64,000 bases of DNA from Salvator merianae (taxonomy: Eukaryota; Chordata; Lepidosauria; Squamata; Teiidae): positions 11,017,404-11,081,403 of the forward strand of contig QVOM02000126.1 of assembly GCA_003586115.2 (NCBI GenBank), in the 5' to 3' direction. Below are positions 11,444-24,315 of this stretch, piece after piece (position 1 is the stretch's first letter; each line of letters opens with the position of its first letter). Both the position numbers and the translations under genes were made by a program. The notes under the pieces were generated by a model that saw nothing but the letters and a program-made list of their open reading frames with translations, searched no databases and was not told the origin of the DNA.

Positions 11444-11669
11444 TGAGTGTCTGATGGATGTGAAGGGTCAGGATCCTTTGATATTTGCATAAAAGGCCTC
11501 ACTCTCATCAACACCAACACTGACACAACATAGCCAGTAGAATGTTGGCTTCTGGAGACTTATGCGCAGCTCTGGTGGTGAAGAAATCTTTAGCACCCCA
11601 ACTAGTATGGTTTCCTCCTCTTTGGCAAATAATCCCTTATGCTGCTAAAAAACAAATTACTCAAAATAT

Positions 11670-11871
11670 GAGTAATTCCACACTGACCAGTATACTGGAT
11701 TTGCAAGCACACTAGGAATCTCCCTTCCTCACACTGGTGAGACCTGCCCCCTTAGACTCTGCCTCCTTAGACTACCCTTTGGGCAGGACCCCCTTAGACT
11801 GCACTATTGTGTGGAATGGAAGCTCCCAGTATATCTGCTGATCTGGTATACCGACCAGGGCAGAATCGCCC
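11670..11871. mobile_element. Short TIR element, GGGCGATTC type
   Basis: Ends are GAGTAATTCCACACTG and CAGGGCAGAATCGCCC, inverted relative to each other. It is flanked by TAT at 11667-11669 and 11872-11874. Inner sub-terminal repeats of the GACCAGTATACTGG type. Relatives at 24220 and 43862. Confidence 0.75.
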
Positions 11872-12699
11872 TATGTCTTTTAACCTTTTTAATCTGATTA
11901 AAATTTAACTTCGTCATTCCTTTCTTTCTTTCTGTGATATGATTGGGCTAATCAATAAATATTTTGCAATGCTTTTGACATTTGAATAAAGTCCCAAGGT
12001 GATTGTAAAGTTCTGGTCATCAACCAAATAATAATACAGCAATACCCTGTTTAAAAAGCATTAGAAGGATATAGTATTGCATACCAATTATACAAAAAAA
12101 AATGCAGAAAAGAAAACCAATACGGTACCAACTGGGCTAAAGAGGTTCCCATAGTATGCTTGTCTTTGTGCGTTTGAAACAGAAATAAGGGAAACAGGTT
12201 TTAAAGGCAGGCAGGCTAATGCTTGGAGCGTGGAGAAATGGCTCTCTGGTTCCTGCAGTGAGCAGAATGGCTTCAGAAAGAACCCAATGCAGTGGGTTTT
12301 GCCCCCCTGACAGTTCCCTAAGTTTCTCCTCTGATTGTGTTACCTTGATGACCCTGGAAAGGTACTCTGATGGCATTTTATAGTAAGCCGTGGTGTCTTC
12401 ACGCTTTCACAGCAGTTGATTCTCATCTCTGCAGTCGTGTTTTTGCCTCCACAGGTGGCCTTTTCTGGCCGCTTCTGCACTTGCTTGGCCAGCAAGACCA
12501 GGCCAGGCTGGAGCGGTTCTGGTGGCAGGTCCCAGAACTAGCCTTCTGCACTTAGAAGGCTGTTCCAGTTCAGTCCCTGTAATGGCTCTGAAGATCGTGT
12601 GATCTTTGGAGCCAGCTTCTGGGTTCTCTGATGTCCAGGATATGGCATATGGACCTTGACCTTTTGAGAAACCCCCCTCATTGCTTCCGGACTGTTGTT

Positions 12700-12932
12700 T
12701 CATTGGGTGAGGGTGGTTTTGTAGTTGGGGGCCTTGGAATATTTTATAATGATTTTATGGTTTTTATTGTAATAGTTTTATAAGTTCTATAAGCTTTTTG
12801 TATGTTTTAAGATGTTTTATAATGTTTTTATTGTAATTTGTTGCTGTGTTTTTGTAAGCTGCCCTGGGACCCCTTGGTATAGGGCGGGGTATAAATCGAA
12901 ATTAAAGTAAAGTAAAGTAAAGTAAAGTAAAG
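12700..12932 (+). mobile_element. LINE 3' tail ending in (AAAGT)n
   Basis: It ends GTAAGCTGCCCTGGGACCCC, GGGCGGGGTATAAATCGAAA, then about six AAAGT units (12903-12932). A very similar copy lies inverted at 44866-45045. It appears to have entered the GGGCC-type element that continues at 12933. Confidence 0.75.
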
Positions 12933-13925
12933 GATCTCGATCTGCAAATCTGGATCAGACAGGAGCTGGTCTCAATCTGTTCTGGACCAGCCCCTGCGCC
13001 ATCCCTGAAGTTCGTGTGAACTTTGAAGCCGTCTTCAATGGCCAAAAATGAAAGTTCTTGGCCTTGGACCAGCCCCTGCATCGCCCCCAAAGCGCCCGTG
13101 AGCTTTGGAGCTGTCCTCAATGGCGAGGAATGAAAATTCTCAGCCTCTGAAACTCAGGAGGATCCATTTTGGCAATGCAACTAGATGCGCTGCCGAAATG
13201 AAACCCCCATGGCCCTAGTACTCCAGTAAACCTTGTTGTCAAAGTTTTCGCACTTACCAGAGAATAACGTTCTGATTAGCAGGGTTGAAGCCCACGAGGA
13301 TGGAGTTTGCTGATAAGTATTCACACTTGTTCAGCAATGGAACAGTTTGCGAGCTGACCAGCAGGGGAAGTGGTGCGAATGGGAATGCACTAGTCAGGGA
13401 GCTCCTTGCGAAACCATAGAGCTGCTTGCGAAAGCATAGAGCTACTAATTAGAAGCATAGAGCTACTAATGCGAAGGCAGAGAGATGTTTCTGAAGCTGG
13501 CCCCTCCCTGCCGCCATTTCAAACCCGGAAGTAGTGTGAACGCAGCCCCTCATCTACATCTGATCCCGCAAGTCAGATTCCAGACTGCAGTTTACTTCAT
13601 CAGCCTTACTCAGCTTCAAGTGAGCATCAGGTGGGTTTGGGTGCGCTTCAAGGCAGCTGACTCCATTTGAAAGTGTGAATGCAGCTGACTAGTGAGTGGA
13701 CAGGAACGTTCCTCTCACAATGTGCGAACAGGCCCAAAGTCTACTGGTATTCTGGCCCAGAAGTGGACCAGCAGGCCATTTTGGGCCTCCTGATCCGGAA
13801 TACACCCTGTCCAGTGCAGACAGACTGTACAAGTGGGGGTGGAGCCTCTTCAGTTGCACCAGCACGCAGTCAAAAGAGGCCCAGAAGAGAACTATGGCAT
13901 GCACTGATCTGGATCTAAAGTAAAC
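12933..13925. mobile_element. GGGCC-type TIR element split by another copy
   Basis: Pieces 12933-13243 and 13736-13925 align with the intact element 19402-19781: ATCTGCAAATCTGGATCAG on the left, ATTCTGGCCCAGAAGTGGAC and TAAACGCAGAAATGC on the right. The left terminus is replaced by the LINE tail. The gap is filled by 13244-13735. Confidence 0.7.
13244..13735. mobile_element. GGGCC-type TIR element nested in the 12933 element
   Basis: Left end GTTTTCGCACTTACC (the first bases of the TIR are eroded), right end ATGTGCGAACAGGCCC. It is flanked by AAA at 13241-13243 and 13736-13738. The host copy at 19402 shows the host sequence continuous across this point. Same subfamily as 8682. Confidence 0.8.
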
Positions 13926-15414
13926 GCAGAAATGCTCTTCACCTGGGAAGAGAGAAATGACCTGTGTACTCACCTCCTGTCGATTTTGTTTTGTGGCAAA
14001 CTCTCTGCTCCGCATCTGAAAAGCGAAATTTTCTTGAGTGCCTGGCAAAGTCCTGTTGTGTGGTTGAGGAGCCGTAAGCCACGCCTGTTCTTGAGCTTTG
14101 CACAAGAAATGTGTCTGAATCCATTTTGAAAGGGGGAGTGAAGAACGGCTCTTCTGTTTGCTTTCCTTGTTTAATTTTCCAGTCCACCTTTTTTAAATTA
14201 CCCCACTTTCTGTGCTGCAGTGTTCAAAGGGACTGGCAGATGGTTTCCAAACAGTGAATCGCACCGTGAGTCTTGGCACACAATTCCAGATCTTGTTAGA
14301 GATGCTGATGACAGAACCAAACCTCTTAGGCTTTCACATGTCACCCTCTTGTAAATCCTATTTTGGCAGAAAAATTGAGTGGAGAAGCTGCAATTCATGC
14401 CAGGTGTCTCTTAAAGCAGTTTATTACCTTTCTAAATCTATCATATCTTTTTATGAAGTATATCAGTGTCACAAAGCAGCTATCCACCACTATATTGGCT
14501 TTCATAACTACACAACTAAAGATTTGTTTATTTCCCCCATGGAAAATAAAATAATATTTTTTTTTCCCCTCATCAAAGCGTTTTTTACAGTTCTACTGAG
14601 TCACGTTTGAGGACCTAGAAAAACAGTGTCTTTTACTGGTATGGCCAGCATTCTCTTATTTTTTGCCAAATTTGTGATTTAAATTGGTTTTCGTTTTTTT
14701 AAAAGACAGTTTGGTTGTGGGTAAGTGAGTCCTGAATAAACATCCGTTTGAATTCTGTTTGTAGGCATGTCTGGGAATTTGTGAGAGCCTGCCACACACT
14801 TGCCCCCTTTTAGGGGGGTCTTTTTTTTCCCATGTGCTTTGTGAGCTACCAAAATTCCGTCAACGTCATAAGATGTAGAATGTGCTGGACAGACCAGTAA
14901 GTGAAACTATTGCAGGAAATTCAGCATCACTGCGGGTTTTCCCAGAACAGTGTTGCAATAGGTTTTCAGTGTCCTAGAACTGGCAGTGTACCAAAACCAC
15001 ACAGATGTCTGGGAATCCCAGTGCAATACCTGTAAGATGTTGATGTCTTCATCCCATCTGGAAATAACCTAAGTATCGAAGATGCACTGGAATCTGATTT
15101 TTAGATCCTGGTCCTTTGTCATCTGTTATTGTGTTTTTCTTTTTCTCAGCCTCAGTAACATCAAGCATAATGTGGTCCAGCTGTTTATCCAGCTGTTTGT
15201 TTGTTTGAATTTTAAAGTTCCATAATAGTTTAACCTCACTGTTTTCTGCTCTTTTTCCTGGCTCATGTTTCCACTATTATTTTTTCCAGCTTATAACTTA
15301 TAATTTTTATGCAAGTTCCAGTGTACCGTTGCTGCAACTTTCTCATGGTATTTCCTATATTCAGTCTGAGTGAACTTGTTGTTCCTGAGTACCGTCAAAT
15401 CATGGGTGACTCCT

Positions 15415-16012
15415 GGTTGACTGCACAGGCACCTCCTTGCAGTTTTCATGGCAGAGATATGGAAGTAGTTTGCCATTGCCTACTTCCAGGGAGAGGCTGG
15501 ACATCGAACCAGCAACCCTCTGCTTTGTAGGCAGTTTCTTCTACCATTGAGTTATAGCCACTTGCAGACATCATGGACATCTCTATGCAGCTTTCTTGGC
15601 AGAGATACAGAAGTGTTTTTCCATTGCCTACTTCCAGGGAGAGGCTGGGGATCAAACCAGCAACCCTCTGCTTTCTAGGCCATTTACTTTACCATGGAGC
15701 TTTAGCCATTCCCAGATTCCATGGGCACCTCTATGCAGTTTTCTTGGCAGGGTTACAGAAGTGGTTTGCCATTGCCTACTTGTGGGGAGAGGCTGAGGAT
15801 CAAACCAGCAACGCTCTGCTTTCCAGGCCGTTTGCTTTACCATGGAGCTTTAGCCATTCCCAGATTCCATGGGCACCTCTATGCAGTTTTCTTGGCAGGG
15901 TTACAGAAGTGGTTTGCCATTACCTAACTCCGGGGAGAGGCTGGGGATCAAACCGGCAGCCCTTTGCTTTCCAGGCAGTTTGCTCCACCAGAGAGCTACA
16001 GTCTCTCCCCTT
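15415..16012 (-). mobile_element. Tandem array of four tRNA-derived SINE units
   Basis: Four head-to-tail units start near 15415, 15561, 15710 and 15858, a period of about 148 bp. Read on the minus strand, each has an A-box-like TGGCTCAGTGGTAG variant and a B-box-like GGTTCGATCCC variant. Each then has the body GGCAATGGCAAACCACTTCT and TGCCAAGAAAACTGCATAG. Units 3 and 4 share private changes (CAGGGTTACAG where others have CAGAGATACAG), so that pair arose by local duplication. Confidence 0.85.
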
Positions 16013-16954
16013 AGTGATCTTACTACATAAAATAATGAGATGGTCTAATCTTTGTTTTTTTGTATCACCTGAACTTGCTGTTCTTTATGATTTTTTCAGT
16101 TTTTGCTATCATTGTGTTCATTTGTAGGCTCTGCTTTTGAACCGTACATAATAGGTCTTTTATTTCCTTTTTAGTGTTTTGGTCTGCAGCCATTTCCAGC
16201 TGTTTTCCCTTGTTTATATGTTTCCTTTGATGCTTTTTCATGTATTATCCATCAGCTGTTTTCCTTTCTAGCTTTCTAATTAATTTTTCATTTTTCCCTT
16301 TCTACAATACTCATTTGTGACATTAGTATTAACATTAGTTCTTTGTGTAAAAACATTTTTAATTTGTTTTGTTTGGTTTTGTTGCTGCTATTGTTTTCAA
16401 AAACTGAATATCACAGCCAACACTGGTTTCCTTCTCTCATTATTTGAGTCCTAATCAGAGACCCAGGAATCATCAAGATATCTGCAAATAATGTACAGTG
16501 TTCCAAGTAATGCTGCTTTGTGTGTTTGATATGCCAAATTTCATCCATCTAGTCCAAGATTTTGTTAAGTCAGTGCTATTGCTCAGTTACAATTGGTGCT
16601 GTTGTTGGCTTTTTATTTAATTTTTTTTCCATTTTAGCTTTCAAGTGATTTTCTTTGTACATTTTTCTTCGAATTCCCCTCCCCTTTCAGGCACTGGTTA
16701 TTTGTTATTTTAGTTTTATTTTGATCGATTTTTTTTATGGTTGTTTCATTATAATTCACCTTAAGATCTCTGGATATAGATTGTTGGGTACCACTGCTTT
16801 GTGGCCAACTCCTGGGCTATAGTCACACCACAACAAATTAGTTCATTTTAGGACATAAGAGGGACTCAGAGCATTTTTGGCGAGATTGCACCTTTCTGAA
16901 TGCTCAGCGAGATTGTCTTCCTGTGTCTACACTTTTCTGGCTCCCCAGACTACG

Positions 16955-17150
16955 CAGCAACGGCCCGTGACTTTAAGGGCGGGTGTTTGCAACCCACGCC
17001 TCGCACGCCATTGCTGTTCGCAGGGCCTCCGTGCCTCCGTACTGACACAGCAGGTCGCAGCAATACAGAGGCCCGGAGGCCCCGCGACCTGTCATGGCGC
17101 ATGAGACATGGGGTGCGAACACCCTCCCTTAAAGTCACGGGCTGCCGCTG
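16955..17150. mobile_element. hAT-type palindromic MITE, longer copy
   Basis: Left end CAGCAACGGCCCGTGACTTT, right end (complement) CAGCGGCAGCCCGTGACTTT, and TTAAGGGCGGGTGTTTGC inside. It is the same family as the perfect copy at 27811-27936. The flanking 8 bp on the two sides do not match, so its insertion site is altered. Confidence 0.7.
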
Positions 17151-18384
17151 GGTGACAGGGTGGTTTGTCCCACTCCACCCCTCTGATCTTTCCCCTCCCT
17201 CTCTCCTCTGGGATTGGACACCATCCTGTCAATCAATGTTTGCTTATCCAGGGATGAGTGACAGGGTAGTTTGTACCACTTCACCCCTCCGATCTCTCCC
17301 CTCCCTCTCTCCTCTGGGATTGTATGCCATCCTGTCAAACAATGTTTGCCTACTCAGAGATGAGGCAGGTAAAGCTATCTCCCCCTGTCTCCAGGAAGGA
17401 AATGGGAGAAGAATTCTTCACCATTCCCAGCATTGAGGGAAGGACGGTGGGGGGAGAGAAGAGTTGTGCAGGAGCCCCAAGAAATGGGGGAGGGTGGGGG
17501 AGAAATCGATATTTTAATGAGACCCCATACCAATAATTGTGTGCGTGTGTGTTTTTAAAGGACATCTGAAATGGGAGGGGGCATTGAGCAGGTCTTTGTG
17601 CAGAACTGCACAATTGCGCAAAACTCAGAGGGGAAATAGATGTCCTGAGCTGGCAATTTGAACACCCCATTTTGCCTCTGAAAGGCTGTGAGAACAAAAC
17701 CAGCCGACATGATCCAGCCTGGCTGTTGGCACTTTTTCTCTCTCGGGCTACTTAGTGTCAGGATCGCCTTACAACACCCACCAGAAATTAATGTTCAGGA
17801 TACAGCCAGAATCATGGAGGAGTCCATTTATTGGTTGATGAGAGACTCCACAGAGCAGCTGGCGGTACAGATCTAAGAGCTAGGGCATATCTCTATGTTC
17901 TCACGGAGACAGACTAAACAAAGGGGAACTTAAACACCAGTTAATTAGGGCAAAGATGGCAGACCAGTAACAGCGGCTGACACTTAGCTTTTAATGGGCT
18001 TTTGCACAAAAATGTGCAGAATATCGTAACTGGAAAAAGGAAAACGTGGAAGTTAGTGACATGGGGCAAAGAGGAAGTGGAGGTTGATGGTACCACCCAT
18101 CAAGAACTCCCAGAAGCTCCAGAGTGGGAAAGCTAAACCCTCCCTCTGCCCAGTTAAGAAAGCATGGTAACCACCCCTAATAGCCCTCTTTCACGATCAC
18201 ACCATGATAAAACCACCAGACTAAAGAGCTGGAACGGTTTCGGTGCTGGGATAATCTGAAAACATGGAAGTCCTGAAAGGGAGGCAATAGCTCAGAGAAA
18301 AACCAGAATGGGCATTTTTAATGTGGTCTCTCAAAACCTGGAACTGCCTGAAATTGTCTTATTCAACAGGTGTGATTGCAACTC

Positions 18385-18670
18385 TGGCTGACTGCATGAG
18401 CACCGCTATGCAGTTTTCTTGGCAGAGATACAGAAGTGGTTTGCCATTGCCTACTTCTAGAAGGAGGCTGGGGATTGAACCGGCAACCCTCTGCTTTCCA
18501 GGCAGTTTGCTCTACCATTGAGCTACAGTCACTCCCAGACTTCATGGGCACCTCTGTGCAGTTTTCTTGGCAGAGATACGGAAGGGGTTTGCCATTGCCT
18601 ACTACTGGGAAGAGCCTGGGGATCGAGCTGGCAAATCTATGCTCTACCACTGAGCTACAGCCATTCCCAC
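18385..18670 (-). mobile_element. Two-unit tRNA-derived SINE array
   Basis: Two tandem units of the 15415 family. TGCCATTGCCTACTTCTAG and TGCCATTGCCTACTACTGG mark the bodies. Tandem B-box regions GGGATTGAACCGGCAACC and GGGGATCGAGCTGGC follow. Confidence 0.8.
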
Positions 18671-19401
18671 AGGGCAAGACAGAAATATAAATAAATATAT
18701 AAACCAACAAACAAATGTACTGTGAGGTCTCCCACTATAGCGAAACAATACACCATATTTTTTTCTAGTTATAGTGATGTTTGGCATATTGTGTACAAGG
18801 TGTCTGTCAACTTGGATTCAAAAAATCCATTAGACGTTAACCTTCTTGTTTTCTAGAACCTTCTCTGTGTGGTTGTTCTCAGTATTGTGGGGTGCAGACA
18901 GCAAAACTATTTCTTGCAGAGGTTCTGATGGATAAGGTTTGCAAACTAATTACGACATTGCTTGCAGTCTGGGCATTTTTGCTACAGCCACTGATTAGCT
19001 GATCGATAGTTTTATCCATGTCATTACATAGCCGGTGTTTGCTGTTATTGGCAATTTTTTCAGTTTTGCTTTTTACGGCAATTTTTTCAGAGGCATGGTC
19101 TTAACAGCCAGGTTTGTTGCTTCTGTTTTCTTTTTAAAGGCCCTAATTTTAAGCTATCTATATGCTAATTTTTGGAGTCAATTTTTCCTGCATTCTTCAA
19201 ACTTCTTTATTAATCATAATTAATAATAGCAATATCAGAGCACAGTTTGGTGGATGTTTATGACAGGATTGGTTCTCTGCCTGTCAGATCTTTCTTCACA
19301 GAGTACTTGTTTTTCTTAGTAGTAGCAGTAGTAATAGCTGTTGTTGTTGTTATCCCTTATGCCTGCTTGGATGTTGAACCTGAGTGCCAATAAATCTCAC
19401 T

Positions 19402-19781
19402 GGGCCTTTCTAGACTTACCAGTGCAGGCCTGGATCTGCAGATCTGAATCAGGCAGGCACTGGTCCAGATCGGTTCTGGACCAGCATCCACACCAGATCT
19501 GAAGCTTGTGCGAGCTTCAGATTCCCCTGGGAAGCCATTTTGTGCCTCTCAACTGGACCCTTCATAGCCCTAGTTATTGAGATCTACCAGTATTCTAGCC
19601 CAGAAATGGACCAGGAAACCATTTCTGGCCTCCTGATCCGGAATACATTCCATCTCATGCAGATAGAGTGTACCAGATGAGGCAGAACCTCTCTAGTCCA
19701 CACCAGCATTCAGGCAAAAGAGGTCCAGAAGAGGACTATGGCGTGCACTGACCCAGATCTAAGATAAATGCAGAAAGGCCC
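19402..19781. mobile_element. GGGCC-type TIR element, 380 bp
   Basis: Ends are GGGCCTTTCTAGACTTACC and TAAATGCAGAAAGGCCC, flanked by ACT and ATT. It serves as the uninterrupted reference for the split copy at 12933-13925. No open frame. Confidence 0.75.
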
Positions 19782-20788
19782 ATTGGCTGTGATATTTGAA
19801 GCAGTTCTATAAACCTCTGTTTGTTGTTAGCTATGTTGTTAGCTATGTAAAAGGTGATTTATCTGTATTCTCCAGCCTAGATGTGTTTATAGCTATGATG
19901 CTGTTGGGCTGTTGGGTTTCTGGCTCCAAAATGACCTGCTTGGTGGAGTTGATGGAAGTTACGGGTCCAAAATGGCTCTGCTGGTGAAGGCCGGTGTGAC
20001 TCCATGATGGAGGCGGGTGACCAAGCTGGAGAAGTTTGGTTTATACCCCCAGCTGCTCAAAGACCCTTTGAAATTTTCCGCTCTCTCAATCTCTTGATCT
20101 GTCAAGACGACCGCTGCGGCTCATTACAGTTGTCAGAGTTTGCCTCACTTGTCTCCAGAGCGACGTTCAAGTCATGTAAATAGTTTCCATAGCAACAGGC
20201 TCGTTTACCTCTGACGCAAAGTCTCCAAATCATTGGTGTCTATCTTCTCCTCCTTCATAATCTAGGTTTTATCTCTTCCCTTCCTTTCTGAATTGCTGTT
20301 TTCTTCGCTTTCGCCCAAAGTCATTTCCGTTGAGGGCAATTTCTCTTCATCCACCTTGTTCCTTTGTCTCAACAGGTACCTGCTGATCTATAGTCTGTAC
20401 CTGGCGGCTTCACAGTCCTGAGAGACTTTGTCCTCATAAAACATGAAAACTCTGACATGATCCAGCCAAATTTGTGTGTGTTTGGGCCTCACCAATAGAC
20501 TAAGCAATTCATTGTAGTAAATTATGGAATAAAAGCATTTTCATTAGCAGCTTCAAGGAGGGTTGTCCCTGATTGGTAGATGTGTCGATATTCATGTAGG
20601 AGAAACTTGGGATTGGGATTAAATGGCCAGGTGTCATCATTCTGTCTAAAGTGCCAGTCTGTGCAGCAGAAGTATTGTGCTCAGTTGTAATCAGAGCTAT
20701 AAGAGGAAATATGGTCATAGATGGTGGACAAGTTGAGATCGAAGAATTACTGACATACTTCGAAAGCAATAAATCTAAAAATCACTGA

Positions 20789-21270
20789 TAAGAACATAAG
20801 AACCTAAGAGGAGTCCTGCTGGATCAGGCCACAGCCCATCTAGTCCAGCATCCCGTCTCACACAGTGGGCCAACAATGGCTTCTGGGCATTCTCAAACAG
20901 AAGACAAAGACAAAACATTCACCTGTTCTCAACTCCCTGCAAATGGCATTTTGAGGTATTCTGCCTATTTTTCCAACCTGGAGATGATATCTTGGCATCA
21001 ATTCTAGTAGCCAATGATACATCTGATATCTTTGAATTTGTCTTACCCCTTCTTAAAACTATCCAGACTGGTTGCCGTCACCACCTCTTCCAATTGTAAG
21101 TTCCATAGACCAATGGCCCTCTGGATGAAAAAATACTTCTCCTTGTCGCTTCTAACTCTCCTACGCATCAGCTTCATAGAGCACCCCCTGGTTCTAGTGT
21201 TGTGTGATAGAAAAAAGAATTTCATATACATTTCACTCCTGTATGTTCCTTAGAAGTTTGTTTAAAAAAG
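20789..21270 (-). mobile_element. CR1-type LINE 3' end with ORF2 C-terminus
   Basis: It begins with AAGAACATAAGAACC (complement of the TTATGTTCTTATG tail). It passes through the 3' UTR blocks, then carries coding sequence including LMRRRVRSDKEKYFFIQRAI on the minus strand. This is the usual C-terminal CR1 segment (SMKLMGRRVRTDKxKYFFTQR). 5' truncated. Confidence 0.8.
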
Positions 21271-21369
21271 ATTATTGACTTCCAAATCAGCAGGGCATTG
21301 TTCCTGAAGAGGTCAAATTTTCCACTGGTAATAAATTTGAAAGTGTGAGGTATTTAATGGCACTTAATC

Positions 21370-21640
21370 CTATTATTTATTTATTACTTATTTGTATTTC
21401 TATCCTGCCCTATCCTGGAAGGTCTCCAGATCGTTTGCAATAAAACCAACACAGTGAACAGAACTAAAACTGCATTCATTAAAGCAAAAACACAGTTAAC
21501 AGTATGTACAGATTAGGTTCGTCTTTCCCATGCATCTAAATGTATAGACTGTTGGAGCTGCACGTATATTAGAAAAGAAGTCGTATCACAACACGGGAGC
21601 TACCATAGAGAAGGCCTCTCATAGAACCCTTGTGCTGAGA
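21370..21640 (-). mobile_element. LINE 3' tail (family unassigned)
   Basis: (ATTT)n edge, TTTCTATCCTGCCCTATCC, AAGGTCTCCAGATCG. Same family as 7598. Confidence 0.6.
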
Positions 21641-21965
21641 CTACTTACACCGCAGTCACACCTACATTTTAATCCCATTTTGGTCCACTTTCAGACCAAG
21701 AGAACACATCAGTGAAGTAATAAGATGTTTTCTTTCAGCATCATCTAACTCAGAAAATCCACCTTTGGGTTAAATAATGTGGAGAGAAAATGATTAGTCA
21801 CTTTGCTGGCGTGTTCTTTCAATCCAAAAGTGGACTGAAGCTGGATTAGAACTTAGGTGTGACTGGGCTCTTAGAGTTCTATTGACTTGCTACGATCCTG
21901 TATGCACCTCTCCTATGCAGGAGTAACTGCAACATCTACTGAACTCAGTGGAAAGTCATGTCTTA

Positions 21966-22434
21966 GGCCTATTTGCACTTGCTTGCTTGGTATGGTATAG
22001 TAATACCATATCAGGTGGGTGAAGATCAAATGTGATGGCAGCCATTCAAACTAGCCCTCTACTTGGCCAGTAGCACTTGAAGGGCAAATGACCAGCCCGG
22101 GGCTGTCCGGTTCACTGAGGCAATGGCCACACCGTCATCTGGTGAGAAGCTGGCTGTTGCCATGGTGATTTGGATGCAACACATGACTGCGCAGCCACAG
22201 TCATGCCACCATGCACATTTGCCATGCTGCACCCGGAAGCGAGTGCAGATGCTGGAATCCAGGAACGATCCAGATGCTCCTGGTGAGCATGTGGACTGCT
22301 AAAAAACAGTCCACTGCTAGATGACTTTGGGGGAGCCTGTGACAACTTCTGTTATGTTGCCATGGCTACCCAATGCAGATGGAGTGATCCAGCGAGCAGC
22401 CTGGATTGCTCCACTGTCAAAGGGCGAACAGGCT
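21966..22434. mobile_element. GGGCC-type TIR element, GTATGGTATAG subfamily
   Basis: Ends are GGCCTATTTGCACTTGCTTG and AAGGGCGAACAGGC, flanked by TTA and TAA. The interior starts TGGTATGGTATAGTAATACC. The element that runs off the end of the window at 63890 is the same subfamily. Confidence 0.65.
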
Positions 22435-22554
22435 AAGTCAATGTGCTTAGGTGTAAACGTTATCCCCATCTGCATTTAATTTCAGGAATTTGGCTCCAGT
22501 TTTCCTTTGCTTTCGCTTGTTGGCTTTTAAAGCCCACCCCAGACATTATTGTGT

Positions 22555-22750
22555 TAGTAATATAATTGTTTAATAATTTAAGACATTTCCATCCTGCTCT
22601 TTGTTTTAAAAATTCCAAGATGGTTCACAGCGTAGCCAAATAACACTAAAACATAAATTCAGCAATGCTGATAAAAAATTATTTTAACAGCAATAACCAC
22701 TAGCTCTGATGGCTTTGGAAAAGATTTGGATAAATGAATGAAGAAAAGGG
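22555..22750 (-). mobile_element. LINE 3' tail, diverged
   Basis: TTTCCATCCTGCTCTTTG then CCAAGATGGTTCACAGC. It resembles the inverted LINE tails elsewhere but is older. Confidence 0.4.
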
Positions 22751-22977
22751 CTACCTGTTGCCTTTTTTACACTTACTGGTAGCCTGGTATAGCGTGGGGC
22801 CTATCTCGCTTCTGGGTCTTTCTCTTCTACACTCCGGTGCAGTCTAGAGAGAACCTACCCCCTGCTACCACAGTGCATCTGTATTAGACACAGTGTGACC
22901 TGGTATGAGGTGGCCAAAATGACCACTGATACCAGGACACCTGTTTTTTCCATGGCTGCTAGAAGGCCAGTGAGCTT

Positions 22978-23055
22978 CCATGGTATAGTGGGGATTTGAA
23001 CCGGTGGTCACTTGGGTTCTAGCCTGGTGCTCTTAGCCACCAGGCCACTAGAGGG
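22978..23055 (-). mobile_element. tRNA-like SINE head
   Basis: On the minus strand, GGCCTGGTGGCTAAGAGC (A-box region) and CCGGTTCAAATCCCC (B-box) at tRNA spacing. It is a different tRNA source from the 15415 family. Embedded between GGGCC-type fragments. Confidence 0.55.
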
Positions 23056-24219
23056 CCACAGAACAGAACAGAACAGTAAAGAAAGAATACCTCAGCAAGA
23101 CCAGACCTATAACTGGAGGATACAGTTCTGAATTGGCCAAGATCAAGCTTTCTCTGCTGCTTTGAGTTCGCTAGAAGTAGGAGATCAGTTGGAGCATGAG
23201 GCAAGAGAGCATAAAGGAATGACCTTTCTCTTCTTCATTCAGACATGCTCTTTATATGTTCAGAGACCTCTTCTTTGTTTATTTGGAGCCCCTCCAAAAT
23301 CTGGTCTCCTCAGCAACAGCCGGTCCCTTAAGCACTGCTTCCTCCATTTCAGAGGTGTTTACCCTTCAGAACAGGCACCACCTGGACTTCAGAAGTGGTC
23401 ATCTTTCCCAGTTTGTGGATTTTAATCTTGGCTGGTTCTGGTGCCTCCAAGGCCAAGCTTCCCCATCCATCTTTCATGAGCCTACCTTGGTCCCACTGAT
23501 CAGTCTGTGGAATTTGGATGGGATAGTCTTACTTGACTTAACATGGTTCCATCTTTGCTTGCTACCAATAAACAGTCCGTGGTCATACTCTTGTACCGTA
23601 AATTCCAATTTAAAACTGGGTTATGTCTTGTTGCAGAAAGGGGCCTTAATCCTTTTAAGGGCCCATGGCTTTCAAAGGAACCTAAGGCCGTTACCACGCA
23701 GTGTAGTTATTTTCAATGGTGTGGCCTAAATCACATAACTCAGTCCATCATGGACTGGGCTGCTGGTGACCTGTACCAAGAGATGTCTACACTGTGGGTG
23801 GCCCATCCTGGCCCAGCTACAGAGGCCAAGAAGGAAAGTTCACGGCCCTCATAACTGCCAGCCAGGGCTGTTTTGGCAGGGTGGGCAGAAGCAGTACACA
23901 TCTGGGAGCCCAGCAAAATGGCATTGGACTTCTCAGCAATGGTATACCAAACCACTCACCCAGGGGCTGTCCATACATTGGTGGCTGCTCTGGTATACCA
24001 GCCTAGAATGCTGTGTGACTGCTTATAGGCAGTGCACTGCTGGAGCGGGCTATGGTGCCATTTTTGTAATGTAACCAGTTCTAACACCTCATCCGATGCA
24101 GCTGTAGTCTCTTAGGAGATGGGTCTCCTGGTAGATCAGTTCGCAGTGCAGACAAGGTATTCCAGGGACTCAGCTGGACCAGTCTACTGACCCAGCGCAG
24201 AAAGGCCCAAAGCACTTAA

Positions 24220-24315
24220 GGGTGATTCTGCACTGGCTTGTATAACAGACCAGCAAGCATACTAGGAGGCTTCCTTTCACACTGGTCCAGTATACTGGCC
24301 AATGTGGAATTGCTC
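24220..24315. mobile_element. Short TIR element, GGGTGATTC type, 96 bp
   Basis: GGGTGATTCTGCACTGG at the left and AATGTGGAATTGCTC at the right, flanked by TAA and TTA. Sub-terminal ACTGGTCCAGTATACTGG is self-complementary. Relative of 11670-11871. A GGGCC-type right end (GCAGAAAGGCCC) lies immediately before it at 24197-24208. Confidence 0.65.

Noticed and set aside
15415..16012. Evenly spaced repeats considered as a CRISPR-like array or tRNA gene cluster
   Set aside because: The units are about 148 bp with no spacers, are diverged tRNA-derived SINEs, and could not fold as mature tRNAs. The host is a vertebrate.
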